Shown in pieces: positions 23,617 through 30,296 of a DNA stretch of 33,516 bases. This stretch comes from Brevundimonas sp. UBA5713 (GTDB taxonomy: Bacteria > Pseudomonadota > Alphaproteobacteria > Caulobacterales > Caulobacteraceae), in NCBI RefSeq assembly GCF_002419815.1, contig NZ_DIGV01000021.1:1-33516 (forward strand), written 5' to 3'. The number at the start of each line of letters is the position of its first letter. Position 1 is the stretch's first letter. A program made the position numbers and the translations under genes. The notes below the pieces were generated by a model that made no database searches, was not told the origin of the DNA, and saw only the letters and a program-made list of their open reading frames with translations.

Positions 23617-24227
23617 ATGAAAGTCACCGTGCTGGGCGCCAGCGGTCATGCTGGTTCTGAAATCACCAAAGAGCTGGCCCGTCGCGGCCACCATGTTACC
23701 GGCATCGCCCGCACCCCGTCCCGCATACCGCAAGGCGACAACATCCAAGCCATCGCAGGCGATGTAACCACAAGGAGGACCTGCTGCCGCACCTGAAAGG
23801 TGCCGACGCCGTGGTCAGCGCTTTGATGTTCTCCGATGCCGGCCCTGACCTGATGCTGGATCTGGTGAAAACGGCGGGTGTGAAGCGCTATCTGGTCGTC
23901 GGCGGTGCAGGCAGCCTTGAGGTCGCGCCGTCGGTGCGTTTGGTCGATACGCCGGAATTCCCTGACGAGTACAAACCCGAGGCCAGCGTCGGCGTGAAAT
24001 TCCTCGAACGTCTAAAACAGGAAACTGAACTGGACTGGACCTTCCTGTCGCCGTCGATCTTTTTCGAAGATGGCCCGCGCACCGAGAATTTCCGCCTCGG
24101 CACCGACAGCCCGATCTTCGACGCTGACGGCAAGAGCTCCATCTCGTTTGCCGACTACGCCATCGCCATGGTCGATGAAATCGAAAACCCCGCCCACTCG
24201 CGCCGCCGCTTCACCGTCGGCTACTGA
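23617..24227 (+). pseudogene. NAD(P)-binding (NmrA/SDR-type) oxidoreductase, broken by a single-base frameshift
   Basis: The 5' part (ATG 23617, AGGAG eight bases ahead) reads MKVTVLGASGHAGSEITKEL, a Rossmann GxSGxxG nucleotide site, and runs to GDVT before a stop at 23794-23796. The remainder continues one frame over from about 23772 (KEDLLPHLKGADAVVSALMF) through VKRYLVVGGAGSLEVAPSVR to RRRFTVGY at 24227. Joined, they make one full-length protein of about 204 residues. One base seems to be missing near 23770. The junction contains AAGGAGG (23772-23778). It may be a real disabling mutation, a sequencing error, or, least likely, programmed frameshifting. It pairs with the divergent HxlR regulator. 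Confidence 0.8.
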
Positions 24228-24240
24228 TCAAAGGATACCC

Positions 24241-24759
24241 ATGATGGCAGCTTCCCCCCGCGCCGCCCTTTCGGCTTTGGCTCTGATCGCCACGATCGCC
24301 CTGTCGGTTCCGGTGGCGGCCCAGACAGCCTCAACCGCACGCCCTGCTCCATCTGCCGCTTCGATAGAAAGCGTCAACGCCGGTATCGTGACCGACTTCT
24401 ACAACATCGCCTTCAACCAGCATAAGCCGACCGAAGCGGCCCAGCGTTACATCGGCGATGTCTACATCCAGCACAATCCGTTCGTGCCGAACGGTGCCGA
24501 ACCGTTCACCACCTATTTCGAGCAATACTTCAAGGAAAACCCGCAATCGCGCTCGACCATCCACCGCGTGATCGCCCAAGGCGATCTGGTGGTGTTGCAT
24601 GTCCACATGCAGAAGTCGCCCGAGGATCGCGGTCAGGCCATCATCGACATCTTCCGCGTCGAAAACGGCAAGATCGTCGAGCACTGGGACGTCATTCAGG
24701 ACGTGCCGGCCGAGACCGCCAACGGCAACACTATGTTCAGCGGTGCCAAGGCCGACTGA
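24241..24759 (+). CDS. Secreted SnoaL-like (NTF2-fold) protein
   Basis: The 172-residue protein starts MMAASPRAALSALALIATIA with AAAGGAT upstream, and carries a signal peptide ending VAAQ. The body has the NTF2-fold pattern of predicted SnoaL-like aldol-condensation enzymes: FYNIAFNQHKPTEAAQRYIG, DVYIQHNPFVPNG, VIAQGDLVVLHVHMQ and IIDIFRVENGKIVEHWDVIQ. The true substrate of this group is unknown, and the enzyme label is by family only. It starts 13 bases after the broken oxidoreductase, so the two are likely one operon, and it ends in a terminator shared with rplKA. Confidence 0.85.
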   Translation: MMAASPRAALSALALIATIALSVPVAAQTASTARPAPSAASIESVNAGIVTDFYNIAFNQHKPTEAAQRYIGDVYIQHNPFVPNGAEPFTTYFEQYFKENPQSRSTIHRVIAQGDLVVLHVHMQKSPEDRGQAIIDIFRVENGKIVEHWDVIQDVPAETANGNTMFSGAKAD

Positions 24760-24782
24760 TCCGGCGCTCAGGACGCCAAACA

Positions 24783-24815
24783 GAAAACGGCCCCGCAGAG
24801 TGATCTGCGGGGCCG
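24783..24815. terminator. Terminator of rplK-rplA, also facing the SnoaL-like gene
   Basis: A perfect 11-bp stem (24788-24798 with 24805-24815, 6-base loop) lies between convergent genes. On the minus strand it is followed by TTTTCTGTTT, fitting the end of rplKA. The plus side is followed by CTTCCTTA. Confidence 0.82.
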
Positions 24816-24843
24816 CTTCCTTATGCCTTGAAGGCTTGGGCGA

Positions 24844-25533
24844 TTAGGCGCCGACCGAAGCCGGATCGACCTTGATGCCCGGGCCCATCGTCGACGACAG
24901 GGCGATACGCTTGACGTAGGTGCCTTTGGCGCCCGACGGCTTGGCCTTGTTCAGGGCGTCCACGAAAGCCTTGACGTTGACTTCCAGAGCGTCCTGCGTG
25001 AACGAAGCCTTGCCGATACCGGCGTGAACGATACCGTTCTTTTCGACGCGGAACTCGACAGCACCGCCCTTGGCGTCCTTGACGGCTTGGGCGACGTTCG
25101 GGGTCACGGTGCCGACCTTCGGGTTCGGCATCAGGCCGCGCGGGCCCAGCACCTTACCCAGACGGCCGACCAGGGCCATCATGTCCGGCGAAGCGATCAC
25201 GCGGTCGAACTCCATGAAGCCGCCAGCGATCTTTTCGTACAGGTCTTCGGCACCCACGTGCTCTGCACCAGCTGCCTTGGCTTCATCAGCCTTGGCGTCC
25301 TTGGCGAACACGGCGACGCGGACGTCACGGCCGGTACCCGACGGCAGGTTCACCACGCCGCGGACCTGTTGGTCAGCGTGACGCGGGTCAACGCCCAGGT
25401 TCACAGCGATTTCGATGGTTTCGTCGAACTTCGCCTTGGCGTTGTCCTTAACCAGCTTGATAGCGTCGGTGTAAGCGATCAGCTCTTCCGAAACACCCAC
25501 GCGAGCCTTTTGAGCCTTGGTTTGCTTGGCCAT
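24844..25533 (-). CDS. rplA: 50S ribosomal protein L1
   Basis: The 229-residue protein has L1 motifs: ETIEIAVNLGVDPRHADQQV, RGVVNLPSGTG, the domain-II GPRGLMPNPKVGTVT loop and GIVHAGIGKASF. L1 binds 23S rRNA at the mobile stalk near the exit site and often represses rplKA translation. A GGAGG site overlapping the end of rplK serves it, and only four bases separate the genes, so translation is probably coupled. It ends in the terminator at 24783-24815 rather than continuing to rplJ. Confidence 0.98.
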   Translation of the reverse strand: MAKQTKAQKARVGVSEELIAYTDAIKLVKDNAKAKFDETIEIAVNLGVDPRHADQQVRGVVNLPSGTGRDVRVAVFAKDAKADEAKAAGAEHVGAEDLYEKIAGGFMEFDRVIASPDMMALVGRLGKVLGPRGLMPNPKVGTVTPNVAQAVKDAKGGAVEFRVEKNGIVHAGIGKASFTQDALEVNVKAFVDALNKAKPSGAKGTYVKRIALSSTMGPGIKVDPASVGA

Positions 25534-25537
25534 CTAA

Positions 25538-25969
<432 letters not shown>

Positions 25970-25983
25970 TTGTCTCTCCTAAC

Positions 25984-26008
25984 AAAAAACCCGGCAGGAA
26001 AAGCCGGA
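25984..26008 (-). terminator. Terminator-like hairpin directly upstream of rplK
   Basis: On the minus strand CCGGC-N7-GCCGG (26003-26007 with 25991-25995) is followed by G and TTTTTT (25984-25989). It ends only a few bases before the AGGAG site of rplK and lies inside the predicted leader. The stem is short but could act as an attenuator or as an L1 control site; the role is inferred. Confidence 0.5.
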
Positions 26009-26088
26009 TCGGTGAGCCGTGGTCTGGCATGGCTGCCTCCCACGGATTTGACGCATCGCGAGTCAGACGACCGCGAAGCGAAGGCGCG

Positions 26089-26117
26089 CCTATAACAGCC
26101 CCCCTCCACAAACGCAA
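26089..26117 (-). promoter_or_regulatory. Predicted rplKA promoter
   Basis: On the minus strand TTGCGT (26112-26117) and TATAGG (26089-26094) are 17 bases apart. It lies between the nusG terminator and rplK. Start would be near 26082, giving a leader of about 110 bases. Confidence 0.5.
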
Positions 26118-26147
26118 ATCGACCAAAGCCCGATACGCTACCGATAT

Positions 26148-26182
26148 AAAAACAAAGCCCGCATCGGGTGATGCGGGCTTTG
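26148..26182 (-). terminator. Intrinsic terminator of secE-nusG
   Basis: On the minus strand a perfect 13-bp stem (26170-26182 with 26153-26165, 4-base loop) is followed by TTTTT (26148-26152). It lies 25 bases after the nusG stop and cuts nusG from rplK. Confidence 0.9.
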
Positions 26183-26207
26183 CAAATCTTGAACCTGTCC
26201 GATCGGC

Positions 26208-26780
26208 TTATTCGCCGACCTTCTCAACTTGGTTGTATTCCAGATCGACCGGGGTCGCGCGACCGAAGATCGAAACGGTAACACGCAGACGGGTGTTCTC
26301 CTCGTCGACGCTTTCGACCGTACCGTCGAAGCTGGCGAACGGACCGTCGGTGACCTTGATCTTTTCGCCGATGTCGAAGTGGATGGTGGGCTTCGGACGC
26401 TCGACGCCCTCTTCCACTGCACCGATGATGTTCTGGACTTCACGTTCCGAAACCGGCAGCGGCTTGGTGCCACCAGCAGCACCGAGGAAGCCGGTGACCT
26501 TCGGGGTGTTCTTGACCAGGTGATAGGCTTGGTCGGTCATTTCCATCTTCACCAGCACATAGCCCGGGAAGAATTTACGTTCGGAATTGACCTTACGACC
26601 ACGACGGATTTCCACCACATCCTCGGTCGGAACCAGGATTTCGGAGAAATTGTCTTCGAGGCCTTGTTGTTTCGCTTGGTCACGCAGGTACTCGGCGACC
26701 TTCTTTTCGAAGTTCGAGTAGGCGTGAACGATATACCATTTGTGGCGGGGATTGGCCGCCGCGGGCGCTGCATCCGTCAT
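26208..26780 (-). CDS. nusG: Transcription termination/antitermination factor NusG
   Basis: The 190-residue protein begins MTDAAPAAANPRHKWYIVHA. The NGN domain is present (WYIVHAYSNFEKKVAEYLRD, SERKFFPGYVLVKMEMTDQA). The C-terminal KOW domain is IGEKIKVTDGPFASFDGTVE through DLEYNQVEKV. NusG binds RNA polymerase, aids Rho-dependent termination and couples transcription to ribosomes through S10. An AGGAG site lies seven bases before the ATG, and secE ends 14 bases upstream, so they are one operon. Confidence 0.98.
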   Translation of the reverse strand: MTDAAPAAANPRHKWYIVHAYSNFEKKVAEYLRDQAKQQGLEDNFSEILVPTEDVVEIRRGRKVNSERKFFPGYVLVKMEMTDQAYHLVKNTPKVTGFLGAAGGTKPLPVSEREVQNIIGAVEEGVERPKPTIHFDIGEKIKVTDGPFASFDGTVESVDEENTRLRVTVSIFGRATPVDLEYNQVEKVGE

Positions 26781-26794
26781 CTGCGCGTCTCCTG

Positions 26795-27091
26795 TTATCG
26801 GCCGATACCGAGAATGAACTGCGAGCCAAGCGACAGGCCGGCGTCAACAATCCAGAAAAAGGCGGCAGCAATGGCCACCATGATGAAAACCATAACCGAA
26901 GTGATCCAGGTTTCCTTGCGCGTGGGCCACACGATCTTGCGGGCTTCGGCACGGACTTCGCTGAAGAACTGCGGAATGGAGGTTTTCTTCTTGGGCGACG
27001 GGGCGTCGACGGTGACCGTAGCGGCACCTTGTGCTGCTGCAGTCTGGTTCGCCGGGTTCCGACGACCGCGCGGGGTCTTCGCCTTGGCCAT
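26795..27091 (-). CDS. secE: Preprotein translocase subunit SecE
   Basis: The protein is 98 residues from ATG 27089-27091 (MAKAKTPRGRRNPA). After a basic, Ala-rich N-terminal tail comes the conserved amphipathic segment IPQFFSEVRAEARKIVWPTR, followed by one membrane span (TSVMVFIMVAIAAAFFWIVD). It has the single-span form of SecE usual outside enterobacteria, and stabilises SecY in the inner-membrane translocon. It is 70 bases after tRNA-Trp and directly before nusG. Confidence 0.95.
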   Translation of the reverse strand: MAKAKTPRGRRNPANQTAAAQGAATVTVDAPSPKKKTSIPQFFSEVRAEARKIVWPTRKETWITSVMVFIMVAIAAAFFWIVDAGLSLGSQFILGIGR

Positions 27092-27161
27092 GTGACGTCT
27101 CTTCAATCTCTGGTTCCTGCTGCATCACATGGGAAGTCCCGAGCGAATGCAACAGGGGGAA

Positions 27162-27237
27162 TGGCAGGAGTTGAGGGACTCGAACCCACGACCCTCGGTT
27201 TTGGAGACCGATGCTCTACCAGCTGAGCTAAACTCCT
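27162..27237 (-). tRNA. trpT: tRNA-Trp (anticodon CCA)
   Basis: The minus strand folds to a full cloverleaf of 76 bases with encoded CCA. The acceptor AGGAGTT pairs with AACTCCT, the D stem is GCTC/GAGC, the anticodon stem TCGGT/ACCGA encloses CTCCAAA, and GGTTCGAGTCC is in the T arm. The position upstream of secE-nusG is the conserved bacterial arrangement. Confidence 0.96.
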
Positions 27238-27304
27238 AGTGTCCCGGACAAAGATGTTCGCGCTGTGGAAGTGATCCGGCAGCGCGACCCTCGCCAGAGG
27301 GGGG

Positions 27305-27333
27305 CGTATGCCCGACCCCAACGGGCATTTCAA
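27305..27333 (-). promoter_or_regulatory. Predicted promoter of tRNA-Trp-secE-nusG
   Basis: On the minus strand TTGAAA (27328-27333) and CATACG (27305-27310) are 17 bases apart. The space between is almost filled by a 7-bp inverted repeat, ATGCCCG-N7-CGGGCAT (27308-27314/27322-27328). The -10 match is weak. The palindrome could be an operator or chance. Confidence 0.45.
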
Positions 27334-27373
27334 GGGGGCTAGCGGCACAAGTCGCTATAAACCCCCATTTTTT
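27334..27373 (+). terminator. Terminator-like structure on the plus strand without an upstream plus-strand gene
   Basis: GGGGG and CCCCC (27334-27338/27362-27366) close an inner TAGCG/CGCTA stem, with TTTTTT at 27368-27373 on the plus strand. All annotated genes here are on the minus strand. It could block antisense transcription from the trpT promoter region toward the PNPOx-like gene, or be incidental. Confidence 0.35.
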
Positions 27374-27375
27374 AT

Positions 27376-27906
27376 TCAGAACAGCTTGGCGACAGCGCTC
27401 GGGTCATAGGGAATACCCTGAACAGCGGCGTCTGCATCGCCGATCGCATAGGTCTGGGCACGGCTTTGACCCTCGATCACGGCCACGGCCTCGATGGATT
27501 CGGGAATCACCTTCACCACCACCGACTGACCGGGGCCGGGAGCCCAGGGGCGAATCTCGGGGGCCTTTTCGAGGATGGTCTTGAACAGTCGGTCGATTTC
27601 GCTCTGGTCGCTGACGATCTGGGCGCGGCCATCAATCGCCACCCCGACCGCCTCGCCTTCTTCGGCACGACCGCGAATAGCGACGCCTACGCGCGGGTCC
27701 GCCGTCAGATTGGCCAGCTTCTCGCTGTCCTTCGAGGTAATGAAATACAGGTTCAGCCCGTCATTCACATACCCCAGTGTCGCCGCATGCGGTCTCCCGT
27801 CGGGCCGGTTCACCGCCAGCGTCATCAGGTGTTTCGAGCTGATCAGCTTCAGGATGGCGGCGACAGCGCCGCCGTGAATAGGTTCGGACTTTGGTTTGGG
27901 TGGCAT
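27376..27906 (-). CDS. PNPOx-like (pyridoxamine 5'-phosphate oxidase fold) protein
   Basis: The protein is 176 residues from ATG 27904-27906, eight bases after AGGAG; the ATG at 27912 lies only two bases after that site. The split-barrel flavin-binding pattern is seen in LKLISSKHLMTLAVNRPDGR then PHAATLGYV, and in LYFITSKDSEKLANLTADPR followed by VGVAIRG. Members of this family bind FMN, F420 or haem; the true substrate is unknown and it is not expected to be PdxH itself. A perfect FNR box lies 75 bases upstream in the gap shared with the next gene, suggesting oxygen-linked control. Confidence 0.82.
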   Translation of the reverse strand: MPPKPKSEPIHGGAVAAILKLISSKHLMTLAVNRPDGRPHAATLGYVNDGLNLYFITSKDSEKLANLTADPRVGVAIRGRAEEGEAVGVAIDGRAQIVSDQSEIDRLFKTILEKAPEIRPWAPGPGQSVVVKVIPESIEAVAVIEGQSRAQTYAIGDADAAVQGIPYDPSAVAKLF

Positions 27907-27980
27907 GGTCATGTCTCCTGTCTCCACCATGCCACGGTTCGCCGAGGCGCGCGGCAAAAAGCGGCGCTGCGAGGTCAGAC

Positions 27981-27994
27981 TTGATACAGATCAA
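27981..27994. promoter_or_regulatory. Perfect FNR/FixK box between the PNPOx-like and GNAT-like genes
   Basis: TTGAT-ACAG-ATCAA is a perfect FNR/FixK-type palindrome in a divergent gap. The FNR protein at 28524-29264 has the matching recognition helix. No clear -10 at the class II distance was found on either side, so which gene it drives is open. Confidence 0.75.
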
Positions 27995-28028
27995 CGCGAT
28001 ATGGACACCTTCGGCCCCAAGTGGCGGC

Positions 28029-28415
28029 ATGAGCCAGCTGTGTCCCCTCACCTCATCGCCCTCTTTGAACATTGCGCCGCTGAGCGAAGCCGACGCTCCG
28101 GCAGCTTTCGCTTTAGCTCAGCAATGGCGTCCGCATCTGGGTGCTGACCGCTGGGACAATTTCCTATGCGACTGGAAATCTGACCCGGACGGTCGCGGGA
28201 TATTGGCAGCGCACAATCAGCGCGGCGGCCTGCTGGGTTTTGTCTGCTGGTGGCGACAGCCCGATCTGGAGCACGGCGAGACCCTGTGGGCGGGCCCGTT
28301 CGTGGTGCACGAAATGGGCGTGCGCCCGCTGGTGCGTCAAAGCTTACAGGATGCGGTCGCGGAACTGGCCCGTGAAAGCGGTGCCAATCTGGTCCTGCGC
28401 GACGCCACCACCTGA
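28029..28415 (+). CDS. Small unrecognised protein, possibly GNAT-like
   Basis: The protein is 128 residues from ATG 28029 (MSQLCPLTSSPSLNIAPLSE). The frame is open upstream but not protein-like there. The strand-rich centre (ILAAHNQRGGLLGFVCWWRQ and GETLWAGPFVVHEMGVRP) and final helix resemble part of an acetyltransferase fold. However, the Q/R-x-x-G-x-G/A coenzyme A motif is not seen, so function is unassigned. No ribosome site was clear. It lies between a perfect FNR box and the FNR-type gene. Confidence 0.55.
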   Translation: MSQLCPLTSSPSLNIAPLSEADAPAAFALAQQWRPHLGADRWDNFLCDWKSDPDGRGILAAHNQRGGLLGFVCWWRQPDLEHGETLWAGPFVVHEMGVRPLVRQSLQDAVAELARESGANLVLRDATT

Positions 28416-28523
28416 CCTTAGCGCCCTGCGACCAAGGTCGTACAAATAGCCGCCATTCAGCTTTAACCTCGCCACGGCGCGAGCGGTGCCATAAGATAGC
28501 GGCGCGTTCTGGAGTGTCTGACA

Positions 28524-29264
28524 GTGAAAACCGCACCGGCCTGTGCCAACCCTAGCGACATCGCTTTAGAGGATGTGCACCCGTGCGCCACCTGTGGCGC
28601 GCGCCCGCTGGGCGTGTGCGCCGATCTCAAGGGCCACGAACTGCAAAGCATGGCCTGCAACAGCGAAAACATACACGCTGAAGCCGGTCAGGCCCTGTTC
28701 CACGAAGGCGATGCCAATCCCTTCGTGTTCAATGTCGTCGAAGGCGCGGTGAAACTGTACCGCCTGCTGCCCGATGGCCGTCGCCAGATCACCGGCTTCC
28801 TGTTTCAGGGCGATTTTCTGGGACTGGGCGGTCGCGCCACAGCCAGCTTTACCGCCGAGGCCCTGACCCCGCTTCAAGCGTGCCGCTTCCGTCGCGGCGA
28901 CTTCGACCAACTGCTGAACGCCATGCCCGCGTTGGAGCACCGTCTCGTCGCGCTGGCTGGCGATGAGTTGATGGCCGCGCAGGAACAGATCGTGCTGCTG
29001 GGTCGCAAGACCGCAAAAGAACGTCTGGCCAGCTTCCTGCTGCGTCTGGCCGAGCGTCAGCAACAGCTGGGCGGCGCGCCAGATCACGTGCATCTGCCGA
29101 TGACGCGCCTCGATATTGCCGACTATCTGGGTCTGACCATCGAGACCGTCAGCCGTGTCATGACCCAGCTGAAGACCTCCGGCCTGATCCGTCTGCTGCC
29201 GGGCAATGATGTCGCCCTGTCGGATGCGGCAGCGCTGCGGGCCTTGGCAGACGGCGAAAGCTGA
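28524..29264 (+). CDS. FNR-type oxygen-sensing transcriptional regulator (FnrN/FnrL-like)
   Basis: The 246-residue protein starts at GTG 28524, with GGAG nine bases ahead. It is a Crp/Fnr-family protein: cysteines 21, 24 and 32 (C-x2-C-x7-C in HPCATCGARPLGVCADL) with a further Cys in LTPLQACRF match the four ligands of an oxygen-labile [4Fe-4S] cluster. The cyclic-nucleotide-type beta barrel follows (about 50-140). The dimer helix and the helix-turn-helix DIADYLGLTIETVSRVMTQL come next, where E-x-x-S-R is the FNR signature for TTGAT. It should activate anaerobic or microaerobic genes when oxygen falls. Its neighbours ompW, cydABX and cydD carry matching boxes. Confidence 0.93.
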   Translation: MKTAPACANPSDIALEDVHPCATCGARPLGVCADLKGHELQSMACNSENIHAEAGQALFHEGDANPFVFNVVEGAVKLYRLLPDGRRQITGFLFQGDFLGLGGRATASFTAEALTPLQACRFRRGDFDQLLNAMPALEHRLVALAGDELMAAQEQIVLLGRKTAKERLASFLLRLAERQQQLGGAPDHVHLPMTRLDIADYLGLTIETVSRVMTQLKTSGLIRLLPGNDVALSDAAALRALADGES

Positions 29265-29273
29265 TCACGGCTA

Positions 29274-29306
29274 AAGGGGACGCAAACCCGCTGTTCACGT
29301 CCCCTT
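29274..29306. terminator. Stem-loop between fnr-type gene and ompW-type gene
   Basis: AAGGGGACG / CGTCCCCTT (29274-29282 with 29298-29306, 15-base loop) lies between convergent genes. Neither side has a long T-run, so it is a weaker bidirectional terminator candidate. Confidence 0.5.
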
Positions 29307-29321
29307 CCCCCGCATCGGCCT

Positions 29322-29975
29322 TTAGAACTTGCGACCGACGCCCACCGACACGACCCAAGGATCAAGGCTGACGCTGGACTTCAGCGCACCACCATTGATG
29401 CTGGCATCGGTGTCGAACCACACCTTCTTGGCATCCACATTCAGCGCCCACGGGCCGGACAGATTGATGTCGGCACCCGCTTGTAGCGCCACGCCAAAGC
29501 CGTCGTCGATATCGACGGTGAAGCCGTTTTTGTCCTTGCCGTCAAAGAAGGCCATGTAGCTGACGCCCGCGCCGACATAGGGGCTGACGCGGTTGTTCGG
29601 CGTCGGGCGATATTGCGCCGTCACGATCGGCGGCAGCACCCACGTCTCGTGCACGGCCACGTCCGTGCCTGCGCCCTTGGCCTTCACCTCGTGCTGGGTC
29701 GCGCCCAGAATGGCTTCAACCGCCCAGTGGTCGGATACGAAATAGGTAAAGCCCAGCGTCGGCATCCAGTCGTCCGATACATCGACATTCAGGCCCGATG
29801 CCGCGCCCGCTGCATCGACAATGGCGTCGTCGGCCTGAGGCAGCACGCCGGTCATGCGCGCCGTTACAATCAAGGTGCCTTTGCCGACCGGATCCGACGG
29901 CTGTGCCTGTGCCGAAGCGGTGCCCGCCAAAGCCAGAACCGAGGCGGCGGCCAGCAAAGCAGCAGAGGTTTTCAT
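29322..29975 (-). CDS. OmpW-family outer membrane protein
   Basis: The protein is 217 residues from ATG 29973-29975, with GAGG upstream. A signal peptide (MKTSAALLAAASVLALAGTA, cut after SAQ) leads to an eight-strand barrel pattern. WMPTLGFTYFVSDHWAVEAI and GATQHEV match the OmpW core, with RVSPYVGAGVSYMAFF and a C-terminal Phe in VSVGVGRKF as outer-membrane sorting signal. OmpW forms a small hydrophobic channel. In enterobacteria ompW is an FNR target, and a near-perfect FNR box at 30060-30073 lies 85 bases upstream here. Confidence 0.92.
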   Translation of the reverse strand: MKTSAALLAAASVLALAGTASAQAQPSDPVGKGTLIVTARMTGVLPQADDAIVDAAGAASGLNVDVSDDWMPTLGFTYFVSDHWAVEAILGATQHEVKAKGAGTDVAVHETWVLPPIVTAQYRPTPNNRVSPYVGAGVSYMAFFDGKDKNGFTVDIDDGFGVALQAGADINLSGPWALNVDAKKVWFDTDASINGGALKSSVSLDPWVVSVGVGRKF

Positions 29976-30059
29976 CACTTCATCCTCGAAACATCGCCCG
30001 CCCAAAGGGGGTGGAATTCGATGTTGGAATGACTGTGCCAAAGGCCGCCATCGAGCGCT

Positions 30060-30073
30060 TTGATCTGCCTCAA
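30060..30073 (-). promoter_or_regulatory. Near-perfect FNR box upstream of the ompW-type gene
   Basis: TTGAT-CTGC-CTCAA differs from the FNR palindrome by one base. It lies 85 bases before the ompW-type ATG. No strong -10 was recognised at the expected distance. Confidence 0.5.
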
Positions 30074-30094
30074 CAGTTTGAAAATAATGCTTAA

Positions 30095-30131
30095 ATTAAG
30101 AAAGGCCCGCCCTGCAAATGCAGGACGGGCC
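30095..30131 (-). terminator. Terminator of cydA-cydB-cydX
   Basis: A 12-position stem with one mismatch (30120-30131 with 30104-30115, 4-base loop) is followed on the minus strand by TTTCTTAATTT. It lies 23 bases after the cydX stop. Confidence 0.75.
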
Positions 30132-30153
30132 CTTCCCTAAAGGTGTTCCGAGG

Positions 30154-30273
30154 TCAGGATTCGGAACGACCCTCATCCCCCTCGTCAAACAGGCGGAACT
30201 CGTGCCACAGACCGTTCAGCACGCCGAAGGCCACCGCCAGTCCAAGGCCCAAAATCCAGGCGAAATACCACAT
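30154..30273 (-). CDS. cydX: Cytochrome bd oxidase small subunit CydX
   Basis: This 39-residue gene was found by translating the spacer after cydB. It starts MWYFAWILGLGLAVAFGVLN at ATG 30271-30273 with AGGAG upstream, then continues GLWHEFRLFDEGDEGRSES. The MWYFAWILG start, single membrane helix and position directly after cydB (23-base gap) are the CydX pattern. CydX stabilises the haem core of the bd oxidase in E. coli. Confidence 0.94.
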   Translation of the reverse strand: MWYFAWILGLGLAVAFGVLNGLWHEFRLFDEGDEGRSES

Positions 30274-30296
30274 CAGAGTCTCTCCTCTTTCGGGCG

